A stretch of 34,419 nt of DNA from Bacillus sp. AFS059628 (GTDB taxonomy: Bacteria; Bacillota; Bacilli; Bacillales; Bacillaceae_G): contig NZ_NVEC01000030.1 in the NCBI RefSeq assembly GCF_002571225.1, positions 32,354 through 66,772 on the forward strand, written 5' to 3'. The notes under the pieces are model-generated. The model was not told where the DNA came from and did not search any database. It worked only from the letters and a program-made list of their open reading frames with translations. This document shows positions 1 through 6,534 of the stretch, piece after piece. Every line of letters begins with the position of its first letter. The stretch's first letter is position 1. Position numbers and translations under genes: made by a program.

Positions 1-309
1 GTTGTCTTTTTCTAGTATTATTCAGGTGCAAATATAGAAAAGGTGTAAAATTTTTAGAAGAACGGTTACAATGGAATATAGTAACCTAAAGCAATCATTT
101 ATGTACTTTTTAGAAATGTATACAAATGCGGTAAAATCGTGCTAAACTAATTGCTTCGCTAATATAAGTTGAGAAACTTAGGTATAAGTTTAGATAATCC
201 GATTAAAGAAGGAATATAAAGGGCTTATGGATAAATGTACTCAAGAAGAGTTATTGTATGTGATGGAGGAATGGTTAAGAAAACATTATCTTTCATAGGA
301 GCTGTAGTT
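1..309. other. Gene-free left edge, AT-rich
   Basis: I see no convincing gene here. There is a small dyad, GGTTAC (64-69) and GTAACC (81-86) separated by 11 bases, and a TAAGTT-GAG-AAACTTA dyad near 168-183. Either could be an operator or weak hairpin ahead of the ankyrin lipoprotein gene. An in-frame extension of that gene reaches back to 235 but lacks a well-placed ribosome site. Confidence 0.4.
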
Positions 310-1107
310 GTGAGAAAACAAAAAATTTTATTATGTATGTTATTAGGACTTTTAATGACGGTAGTGGCTTGCGATAAGCAAGAGAAGCCAGAATCGAAAC
401 CGGTTCATGTGAAAAACGAAAAGAAAAAAGAACAGCATAAAGAACAGGAAGAATCTAAAGAAGAAAAAAGTATAAATTTAATGGACAAACAGTTACTACT
501 TTCTGCGACCCTTGGAGACACAGAAACAGCTATGAAGCTGATTCAAGATGGAGCGAATATAAACGTAGAAGGTGACAACGGAGAAACACCTATCCTTGCA
601 GCAACGTATCAAAATCATGTAGAGACAGTTAAAGCATTAATTGGTGCAGGTGCTAATATTGAAAGTAAAGATGAGAAACAAAGTAACCCATTTCTTTATG
701 CAAGTAGAGAAGGATATACAGACATTGTAAAGCTACTAATTAATGCAGGAGTTAATACGAAAGAAACGACTAAATCAGGTGGAACAGCACTCATTTCTGC
801 ATCTGAACGTGGCCATGTAGAGGTCGTAAAAGAATTGTTAGAGCATACAGATATTGATGTGAATTATAAAAATGCTCGTGGTGGAACAGCTTTAGTAGAA
901 GCAATCGTATTAGGAAATGGTAGTGAAAATCATAAGAAAGTAATTCAAATGCTTATTGACCACGGGGCAGATGTAAATATGGCCAATAAGGAAAATATTA
1001 CGCCACTGCAATATGCTGAAAAAAGAGGTTTTAAAGATATTGCAAATATGTTGAGGGTAGCTGGAGCGAATGAAGTAGTACAGCAACAACCGCAACCGGT
1101 AGAATAA
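310..1107 (+). CDS. Ankyrin-repeat lipoprotein
   Basis: Predicted 265-aa exported lipoprotein. I chose the GTG at 310 because AGGAG (297-301) lies 8 bases upstream. The frame stays open to 235, but that start has no good ribosome site and would bury the signal peptide. The N-terminus is basic, then hydrophobic, and ends in a lipobox (T-V-V-A-C, Cys21), so the mature protein should be lipid-anchored outside the membrane. A charged Lys/Glu linker follows (about residues 30-60), then five to six ankyrin repeats to the C-terminus with typical G-x-T-x-L-x-x-A and H-V-E-V-V-K-x-L-L signatures. Ankyrin repeats bind proteins; the partner is unknown. It appears monocistronic. The family call is firm; no specific function can be given. 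Confidence 0.85.
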   Translation: MRKQKILLCMLLGLLMTVVACDKQEKPESKPVHVKNEKKKEQHKEQEESKEEKSINLMDKQLLLSATLGDTETAMKLIQDGANINVEGDNGETPILAATYQNHVETVKALIGAGANIESKDEKQSNPFLYASREGYTDIVKLLINAGVNTKETTKSGGTALISASERGHVEVVKELLEHTDIDVNYKNARGGTALVEAIVLGNGSENHKKVIQMLIDHGADVNMANKENITPLQYAEKRGFKDIANMLRVAGANEVVQQQPQPVE

Positions 1108-1119
1108 CAAGTATGAAAT

Positions 1120-1196
1120 AATCCCATTTAGATAGACAGAATGAAGAAGTCATTTCGTATGATGGATTCAGTAATGTGTATGTAAATGGGGTTTTT
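1120..1196 (+). terminator. Long-loop terminator-like structure after the ankyrin gene
   Basis: AATCCCATTTA (1120-1130) can pair with TAAATGGGGTT (183 to 193 of the 1100s, i.e. 1183-1193), followed by a T-run. The 50-base interior can form a further small hairpin (TCAT..ATGA). It is plausible as a terminator, but the loop is unusually large. Confidence 0.4.
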
Positions 1197-1330
1197 GTTT
1201 TGGAAAAAATTATTTGAAGAGGGGGATAGATACACAGTAAACAAGAAGGAGAAAACAATTTAAGCAGAAATTTTACTTGTTTATAACCAACTAGGAATAA
1301 TAAAGTATGTAAATGAACATGGAAATAAGA

Positions 1331-1361
1331 AAGCCGTATCCAAAAGGATACGGCTTTTTTT
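1331..1361 (+). terminator. Intrinsic terminator
   Basis: Perfect 11-bp stem AAGCCGTATCC / GGATACGGCTT with an AAAA loop and a following T-run. It stands about 220 bases after the ankyrin gene with no clear gene directly before it. It could end read-through transcription or a short RNA from 1200-1330. Confidence 0.85.
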
Positions 1362-1443
1362 AGGAGATAAGGGATCAAAAAAATGAAGAAGTCTTATCTC
1401 TTTTATATGAGTAAAGGGTCTAGAATGAATCTTGTCCTTTTCA

Positions 1444-1527
1444 TTATTTGTTTAACTCCATTGCAACTTGTTTGCCATTTACGAAAACCTCTGCCACTGC
1501 TACCATAACTTCCATCACTTTTTTCAT
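1444..1527 (-). CDS. 27-aa micropeptide, copy 1 (not recognised)
   Basis: ATG at 1527, stop TAA at 1444. An AAGGAGAG ribosome site (plus-strand 535-542 of the 1500s, i.e. 1535-1542) lies 7 bases upstream. The peptide begins MKKVMEVMVAVAEV and ends VNGKQVAMELNK. A paralog at 13726-13809 is identical at 22 of 27 positions. The five differences are mostly conservative (M/I, V/M, F/L, A/T), and further codons differ silently (7, 11, 18, 24, 26), which suggests the protein itself is under selection. There is no signal peptide or obvious membrane segment; the centre alternates Val and Ala and may form a short beta or amphipathic element. The promoter module upstream is shared with two other micro-genes in the window. 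I do not recognise the family and assign no function. Confidence 0.75.
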   Translation of the reverse strand: MKKVMEVMVAVAEVFVNGKQVAMELNK

Positions 1528-1567
1528 ATCTCATCTCTCCTTGTTTTTTGTTTCATTTCTTACTTTT

Positions 1568-1631
1568 AGTATAAGGAAATATAGCAATCGCAACTATCGA
1601 ATTGGATGACAAGAGACTTACATTGTTGTAA
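1568..1631 (-). promoter_or_regulatory. Shared micropeptide promoter module, copy 1
   Basis: Read on the minus strand: a TTACA-ACAA-TGTAA dyad (1618-1631), GTCAT (1606-1610), TCGATAGT (1593-1600) and a -10 TATACT (1568-1573). Distances to the -10 match the other two copies exactly: 44 bp to the dyad and 19 bp to the TCGATAGT block. The -35 is not TTGACA-like, so an activator is likely. The -10 overlaps a second small dyad (TACT..AGTA). Confidence 0.75.
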
Positions 1632-1739
1632 GGATAATCGTTTTATTTGTAATAAATGTGATTTCGGATTTGGGTTCAGAAATTTCTGCCGTTTTGAACT
1701 ATAATTAGAAAGAGAGTGGCTTAGAAAGAAGGGGATAAT

Positions 1740-2444
1740 ATGAAAAGAATTCTTGTTATTAGTGATATTCATGGAGAGATAGAAAAGTTCGAACAGTTAT
1801 TGGAAGAAGCTCAATACGATGCAAAACAGGATCAACTAATTTTACTAGGAGATTATGTAGATCGTGGTCCAAATGCGCGTGCTGTAATTGAAAGGGTAAA
1901 AGAATTGAAAGAAGAGGGGGCCTTCGTTTTAAAGGGCAATCATGAAGATATGATGATTAAGGCGTTAACTACAAATGAAGAACGTTCATGGAACCATTGG
2001 GTAAAAAGAAACGGTGGAGATAAGACTTTATACAGCTATGGATTTGTAGAAGAAGATATTGTAGTTAATGAGGAAGACTTCCAAAAACCGATTTTACAAT
2101 CGCATGTTTTAGAAGAACATGTAAAGTTTATTCAAGAATTAGATCATTACATTGAAACAGAAAAGTATATATTTGTACATGCTGGTGTTGAGCCATTGAA
2201 ACGAGTTTCTGAATGTGAACCATATACGTTAATGTGGATCCGTAATGAGTTTCATAATGGATATAGCGGTGAAAAGGTTGTTGTATTTGGTCATACGGAA
2301 ACAAAAACGCTTCACGGTAGTGAGAATTGCGGCGTGTATTTTGGTAGTAATCGAATTATTGGAATTGATGGCGGTGCTGTATATGGCGGCCAGCTAAATT
2401 GTTTAGAATTGCCGAGTAAAAAGGTGTACGTAATAAAAAGTTGA
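1740..2444 (+). CDS. PPP-family metallophosphatase (PrpE/lambda phosphatase-like)
   Basis: A 234-aa cytoplasmic phosphatase with the metal-binding motifs of the PPP superfamily in order: D-I-H-G (Asp8, His10), G-D-Y-V-D-R-G (about residues 37-43) and G-N-H-E-D (about 66-70). Later His residues (V-H-A-G near 147, F-G-H-T near 180) complete the dinuclear site. Its length fits the small bacterial enzymes that act on Ser/Thr phosphoproteins or on bis(5'-nucleosyl) tetraphosphates (PrpE, ApaH-like, lambda phosphatase); sequence alone does not choose the substrate. GAAGGGGA precedes the ATG at good spacing. It is monocistronic, bounded by the terminator that overlaps its stop codon, and has no matching kinase gene beside it. 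Confidence 0.88.
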   Translation: MKRILVISDIHGEIEKFEQLLEEAQYDAKQDQLILLGDYVDRGPNARAVIERVKELKEEGAFVLKGNHEDMMIKALTTNEERSWNHWVKRNGGDKTLYSYGFVEEDIVVNEEDFQKPILQSHVLEEHVKFIQELDHYIETEKYIFVHAGVEPLKRVSECEPYTLMWIRNEFHNGYSGEKVVVFGHTETKTLHGSENCGVYFGSNRIIGIDGGAVYGGQLNCLELPSKKVYVIKS

Positions 2445-2483
2445 AAGAGATAAGGAGAATCTTATTTCTTTCAACTTTTTATT
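2435..2483 (+). terminator. Terminator overlapping the phosphatase stop
   Basis: The arm AAAAAGTTGAAAGA begins inside the last codons (TGA at 2442-2444) and pairs with TCTTTCAACTTTTT. An inner ATAAG/CTTAT extends the stem. A-runs and T-runs on both sides allow bidirectional use. Confidence 0.85.
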
Positions 2484-2593
2484 AAGCAAAATTTAAGGAA
2501 GAGTTTTTATAATAAGTCTTTCAAATTTTATATCAAAAAAACGTTAAAATGTAATTATAAATAGAATCGAACAATATGGTGGAAGGTGAGAAT

Positions 2594-3265
2594 ATGCGCT
2601 TACTCGTAGTAGAAGATAATGCTTCGTTATTAGAGTCTATCGTACAAATTTTGCGTGATGAATTTGAAGTGGATACAGCGTTAAATGGAGAAGATGGGTT
2701 GTTTTTAGCACTACAAAACATTTATGATGCAATTTTGCTTGATGTGATGATGCCAGAGATGGATGGATTTGAAGTGATTCAAAAAATACGTGATGAAAAG
2801 ATTGAAACACCAGTCCTGTTTTTAACAGCGAGAGATTCTTTAGAAGATCGGGTGAAGGGATTGGATTTTGGTGGAGATGACTATATCGTTAAGCCGTTTC
2901 AGGCTCCAGAATTAAAAGCAAGAATTCGTGCTTTGTTACGAAGAAGTGGTAGTCTAACAACAAAGCAGACCATTCGCTATAAAGGGATTGAATTGTTCGG
3001 AAAAGATAAAGATGTTCAAGTAGATGGACAACGTATGAAGTTAACATTAAAACAATATGAGCTTCTAGAGTACCTTGTTCAAAATAGCGGAAAGATTTTA
3101 ATGCGTGAACAAATTTTTGATCGCGTCTGGGGATTTGATTCAGATACAACAGTAGCGATTGTAGAAGTGTATGTACATCATTTACGTAAAAAATTAGAGC
3201 CATTTGGTTATCAGAAAGATATTCAAACTGTTCGTGGTATTGGATATATATTGAAAGAACAATGA
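2594..3265 (+). CDS. OmpR-family response regulator
   Basis: A 223-aa DNA-binding response regulator. The ATG at 2594 (GGAAGGTGAG ribosome site) is preferred over the in-frame ATG at 2576, because the receiver domain begins at once (M-R-L-L-V-V-E-D). The receiver has acidic residues Glu7/Asp8, phospho-acceptor Asp50 (L-L-D-V-M-M-P), Thr78 (L-T-A-R) and Lys100 (V-K-P-F). The C-terminal winged helix has the OmpR-type end (V-Y-V-H-H-L-R-K-K-L, R-G-I-G-Y). It overlaps the kinase gene by four bases (ATGA), so the two are translationally coupled. The signal and target genes are unknown. The downstream repeat-protein/peptidase unit is an obvious candidate target but has its own transcription start region. 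Confidence 0.93.
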   Translation: MRLLVVEDNASLLESIVQILRDEFEVDTALNGEDGLFLALQNIYDAILLDVMMPEMDGFEVIQKIRDEKIETPVLFLTARDSLEDRVKGLDFGGDDYIVKPFQAPELKARIRALLRRSGSLTTKQTIRYKGIELFGKDKDVQVDGQRMKLTLKQYELLEYLVQNSGKILMREQIFDRVWGFDSDTTVAIVEVYVHHLRKKLEPFGYQKDIQTVRGIGYILKEQ

Positions 3266-4512
3266 AAAAGGGAAGTATGTTTCAGAAGACGCGTATTCGA
3301 TTGACTATATTGAATTCATTAGTATTTATCATTTTGATAGGCGTATTAGGTAGTATCATTTATTCGTACACATATAAGCGTATTTATAGTGGAGTAAATG
3401 AATCGATAGAAAAAGCCGTTCAGCATAGAAAGAATGCAGAGGATAAAAAACTCCCTAAAAAAATTAGGGGATATCCTCCAATTGGGGACCCGAGGATAAT
3501 AGAGTTAACTTGGATGGGAAACACAGTGGAGATAGGTATTGAAAATGGCAAACGCCGTTTTATCTTTGAAGACAATTTGGAAAAGTTTTCGTCAAAGAAA
3601 TTAGGAACTTTGCAAGATATAGAAGTGCAAGGGCAATATTTTAGAACGTTTGCATTTCAAAAAGATACAAAAATAGTTCAAATTGTAAGGGATATAACAG
3701 CTGAAAAAGAAATGTTACATACTTTATTTTTAATTCTTGTGGTAGGTTGTAGCGTAGGAAGTTTATGTGCAATAGGAATTGGCTTTTTCTTAGCTGGCAG
3801 GGCACTCGTACCCATTCAAAATTCATGGGAGAAACAGCAGCAGTTCGTTTCGGATGCATCACATGAATTAAGGACACCACTTGCGGTTATTCAATCCAAA
3901 ACGGATGTGTTATTTCAGTCACCATCTGCGACAATAGAAGAAAAAGCGATGGATATTTCTACGATTTCCAAGGAGTGTAGACGGTTATCTAAGCTTGTAG
4001 CTAATTTATTATTGTTAGCACGTTCAGATTCTAATCAAATTGAAATGGATAAGAAAACATTTGAAATGGATGCATTGCTAGAAGAAATAGTAGATCCATA
4101 TAAGGAAATTGCTTCTTATCAAGAAAAAGCGATGATATTGCAAGTAGAACATAACATATCATTTATGGGTGATAGAGAACGAATCCATCAAATGATGGTC
4201 ATATTGTTAGATAATGCGATGAAGTATACGAATGAAGGTGGTCATATTCAAATCGATTGTACGCAAACGAACAGTTCAATTCGTATACGAGTGAAAGATG
4301 ATGGGATAGGAGTGAAAGATGAGGACATCCCTAAACTATTTAATCGTTTTTATCAAGGAGATAAAGCAAGAAGTGCGTCAGAAGGAGCGGGATTAGGTCT
4401 TTCAATCGCAAATTGGATTGTAGAAAAGCATTATGGAAAAATATTAGTAGAGAGCAAATGGGGAGAGGGCACTTGTTTTGAAGTGATTCTTCCGAAAAAC
4501 CAAAGGATATAA
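3262..4512 (+). CDS. Membrane sensor histidine kinase
   Basis: A 416-aa HisKA-type kinase and partner of the regulator it overlaps. There are two membrane segments (about 14-36 and 151-177) enclosing a roughly 110-residue extracytoplasmic sensor without a domain I recognise. Next comes a short linker, the H-box with His201 (S-H-E-L-R-T-P-L), and a complete ATPase domain: N-box Asn318 (L-L-D-N-A-M-K-Y), G1 (D-D-G-I-G, 346-350) and G2 (G-A-G-L-G-L, about 375-380). No substitution in the catalytic motifs was seen. The architecture resembles CiaH/YclK-like kinases, but the signal cannot be inferred. A strong terminator follows directly. Confidence 0.93.
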   Translation: MKKGSMFQKTRIRLTILNSLVFIILIGVLGSIIYSYTYKRIYSGVNESIEKAVQHRKNAEDKKLPKKIRGYPPIGDPRIIELTWMGNTVEIGIENGKRRFIFEDNLEKFSSKKLGTLQDIEVQGQYFRTFAFQKDTKIVQIVRDITAEKEMLHTLFLILVVGCSVGSLCAIGIGFFLAGRALVPIQNSWEKQQQFVSDASHELRTPLAVIQSKTDVLFQSPSATIEEKAMDISTISKECRRLSKLVANLLLLARSDSNQIEMDKKTFEMDALLEEIVDPYKEIASYQEKAMILQVEHNISFMGDRERIHQMMVILLDNAMKYTNEGGHIQIDCTQTNSSIRIRVKDDGIGVKDEDIPKLFNRFYQGDKARSASEGAGLGLSIANWIVEKHYGKILVESKWGEGTCFEVILPKNQRI

Positions 4513-4517
4513 GTGAG

Positions 4518-4551
4518 AAGACGATCTTGTTTTACAAGGTCGTCTTTTTTT
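4518..4551 (+). terminator. Intrinsic terminator of the two-component operon
   Basis: AAGACGATCTTG / CAAGGTCGTCTT stem (one wobble pair), TTTTA-type loop, then T7. It separates the kinase gene from the repeat-protein gene. Confidence 0.88.
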
Positions 4552-4717
4552 AAGGGAAAGTTAAGAAACTATTTATAACATGTATGATATACAGAAAGTT
4601 CGCCCTATGAAGAAGCGATTATAAAAAGGTATTTGAGCAGATTATATCGATCATAACGTTATTTTGATTATGTATAGGGAATGATGGAAAAGAACGTGTA
4701 AGAGGGAGGAGTTAATT

Positions 4718-5539
4718 TTGAAAAAGAAAATGATGACGGTATTCACTATTGGAGTAATGAGTTTAAGTATATTAGGGGGGGCCTCTCCTTCTGAAACATC
4801 AACAGGAAAGACAGATTACGAGCAGCGCAGCAAAGAACAATTAAACAATGGGAAGATACATGCGGTGCATACAGAAGAAAAGGCGGAGAATCTAGGGATT
4901 GAAACGGAAGGGAAAGAACAAATTACGCTAGAAAAAGAAATCCATGAAACAGAAGTAGGAAGGGAAGCAGAACAGTTAGGAATTTCGATTGAAGGAAAAG
5001 ACGTTGGAACTCTTTCAGAAGAAATCTATGAAACAAAAATAAAGCAAGAAGCGTTAAAGTTAGGCATATCTATAGAGAATACAACGATTGTAAATTTAAT
5101 TAATCAAATTAATACGATTAAAATTAACGATGAAGCGGATAAATTAGGTATTTCGACAAATGGAAAAGAAATAGAGGACATTGAGGAAGAAATCTATGGA
5201 ACGAAAGTAAGAGAGGAAGCAGGGAAGTTAGGCATTTCCCAAAAAGGAAAAGAGATAGAAATGTTAGCACAAGAAGTGTATGAACAAAAAGTGCAGGAAG
5301 AAGCAAAAAAATATCATATTGATTTGTATGGTAAAGATATATATCAAGTATTAAAAGAAATTAATGAACAAAAAGTATTACAAATGGCAGATGAGCTTAA
5401 TATGGATAAAACGAATATGAACGTTCAAGAATTAGCCGAAAAAATAAAAAAAGATCAGCCTGAAAAAGGAAAAGAACTAAATTTTGTACCGGTGATTCGC
5501 ACGGATGCTGACGCGTTTTATTCGTATTTAACGAACTAA
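4718..5539 (+). CDS. Secreted protein with seven exact 28-residue repeats
   Basis: A 273-aa protein with a TTG start after a strong AGGGAGGAG site (4703-4711). Residues 1-24 look like a signal peptide (M-K-K-K-M-M-T-V-F-T, hydrophobic core, G-G-A-S). From residue 56 a unit of exactly 28 residues repeats without any insertion or deletion, starting at 56, 84, 112, 140, 168, 196 and 224. The approximate consensus is A-x-x-L-G-I-x-x-x-G-K-x(4)-L-x-x-E-I-x-E-x-K-V-x-x-E. The last unit is the most diverged and is followed by a short tail (V-P-V-I-R-T-D-A-D-A-F). The repeat is highly charged and helix-prone (28 = four heptads). The peptidase gene follows within 15 bases, so the pair is probably one operon. 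I do not recognise a named family. Roles as a cell-wall-associated repeat protein or a partner of the peptidase are guesses. Confidence 0.8.
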   Translation: MKKKMMTVFTIGVMSLSILGGASPSETSTGKTDYEQRSKEQLNNGKIHAVHTEEKAENLGIETEGKEQITLEKEIHETEVGREAEQLGISIEGKDVGTLSEEIYETKIKQEALKLGISIENTTIVNLINQINTIKINDEADKLGISTNGKEIEDIEEEIYGTKVREEAGKLGISQKGKEIEMLAQEVYEQKVQEEAKKYHIDLYGKDIYQVLKEINEQKVLQMADELNMDKTNMNVQELAEKIKKDQPEKGKELNFVPVIRTDADAFYSYLTN

Positions 5540-5552
5540 AAAGGGCGTGAGA

Positions 5553-6299
5553 GTGATACGGAGATGGAAGTGGTATATATGTATGGCTTTACTAGCCATA
5601 GTAGTATGGAAAGTATATACAAATGGAATTACAAAGTATGTGGAGAAATTAACATTCTTCAATATACAAAGTGTAAAACAAGTAGAGTTTAATCGTGATG
5701 AAAAGATCATCTTATCAAATGTACCTTTCATTCAGCAATTACCAGAGCTAGATAGAGGCTGTGAAGTGACGAGCTTAGCGATGATGTTACAATACGCAGG
5801 TATTACAGTGGATAAGATGAAATTAGCAAATGAAATAAAGAAAGTTGATTTTATGAATGATGGTGTACGTGGGAATCCGAATGAAGGATTCGTAGGAAAT
5901 ATTTATACCTTTTCTGAATCTGGATATGGTGTATATCACGGACCACTTTTTCAATTAGCGAAAAAGTATTTACCTAATAAAGCTGTGGATTTAACAGGGA
6001 AGAGTATAGAAGAACTTTATAAGAGTGTAAAGACTGGACAACCGGTAGTTATGATTACAAATGCAACATTTGCACCATTAGATGAAGATGAATTTACTAC
6101 ATGGGAAACAAATAGTGGAGATGTTTCTATTACGTATAATGAACATTGTGTAGTACTTGTTGGATATGATAAGGAATTTGTATATATTCGAGATCCTCTA
6201 AGTGATAATTTAGATGTAAAAGTACCGAGAGAAAGTTTTGAACAGGCATGGGTGCAAATGGGGAGTCAGGCGATTAGTTATGTGAAAAGCTCTAAATGA
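5553..6299 (+). CDS. Membrane-anchored C39-like cysteine peptidase
   Basis: A 248-aa protein. The GTG at 5553 is chosen because AAGGG (5541-5545) is 7 bases upstream; the GTG at 5547 is too close to it. An N-terminal hydrophobic anchor (about 8-20) is followed by an extracytoplasmic domain of the C39_2/YvpB type. Proposed catalytic residues are Cys70 (R-G-C-E-V-T-S), His198 (N-E-H-C-V-V-L-V-G-Y-D) and Asp214 (Y-I-R-D-P-L), all present. The substrate is unknown. Tight linkage to the 28-residue-repeat protein suggests the two act at the same place outside the membrane. A strong terminator closes the unit. Confidence 0.85.
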   Translation: MIRRWKWYICMALLAIVVWKVYTNGITKYVEKLTFFNIQSVKQVEFNRDEKIILSNVPFIQQLPELDRGCEVTSLAMMLQYAGITVDKMKLANEIKKVDFMNDGVRGNPNEGFVGNIYTFSESGYGVYHGPLFQLAKKYLPNKAVDLTGKSIEELYKSVKTGQPVVMITNATFAPLDEDEFTTWETNSGDVSITYNEHCVVLVGYDKEFVYIRDPLSDNLDVKVPRESFEQAWVQMGSQAISYVKSSK

Positions 6300-6341
6300 A
6301 TTAGTAAGGAAATAGATGTAAGGAATTGTAAGATTTCTGTT

Positions 6342-6396
6342 AAAAAATAAGAGAACTTCGGCTTATTATATGGGCTGAAGTTCTCTTATTTTTTAT
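6342..6396 (+). terminator. Intrinsic terminator
   Basis: Long stem AAAAAATAAGAGAACTTC / GAAGTTCTCTTATTTTTT around a roughly 16-base loop. It is symmetrical enough to work in both directions. Confidence 0.9.
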
Positions 6397-6437
6397 GATT
6401 AAATCTTTAGAAGTAGTGAATATGTAAAAATGCATAA

Positions 6438-6466
6438 TTGACAAAAAAATTACATGTTATCATTAT
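6438..6466 (+). promoter_or_regulatory. Possible SigA promoter of the chemoreceptor gene
   Basis: TTGACA (6438-6443), 17 bases, then CATTAT (6461-6466). The -35 is consensus and the -10 is weak. I do not see a SigD (TAAA..GCCGATAT) promoter. Confidence 0.4.
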
Positions 6467-6534
6467 ATATTGTTTTATATATGTTGATTGTATAAAATTA
6501 CACAAGTATTCACATTACATAAAGGAGGCTTATT

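Noticed and set aside
1031-1378. 115-aa minus-strand ORF
   Set aside because: It spans the end of the ankyrin gene and two terminators, with no ribosome site and a shadow-like composition.
1568-1573. Micropeptide promoters as SigE, SigG or SigK promoters
   Set aside because: The -10 TATACT is SigA-like and the TCGATAGT block does not fit the sporulation sigma -35 consensus sequences at proper spacing.
1566-1772. 68-aa minus-strand ORF
   Set aside because: It crosses the micropeptide promoter and the phosphatase start, with low complexity and no ribosome site.
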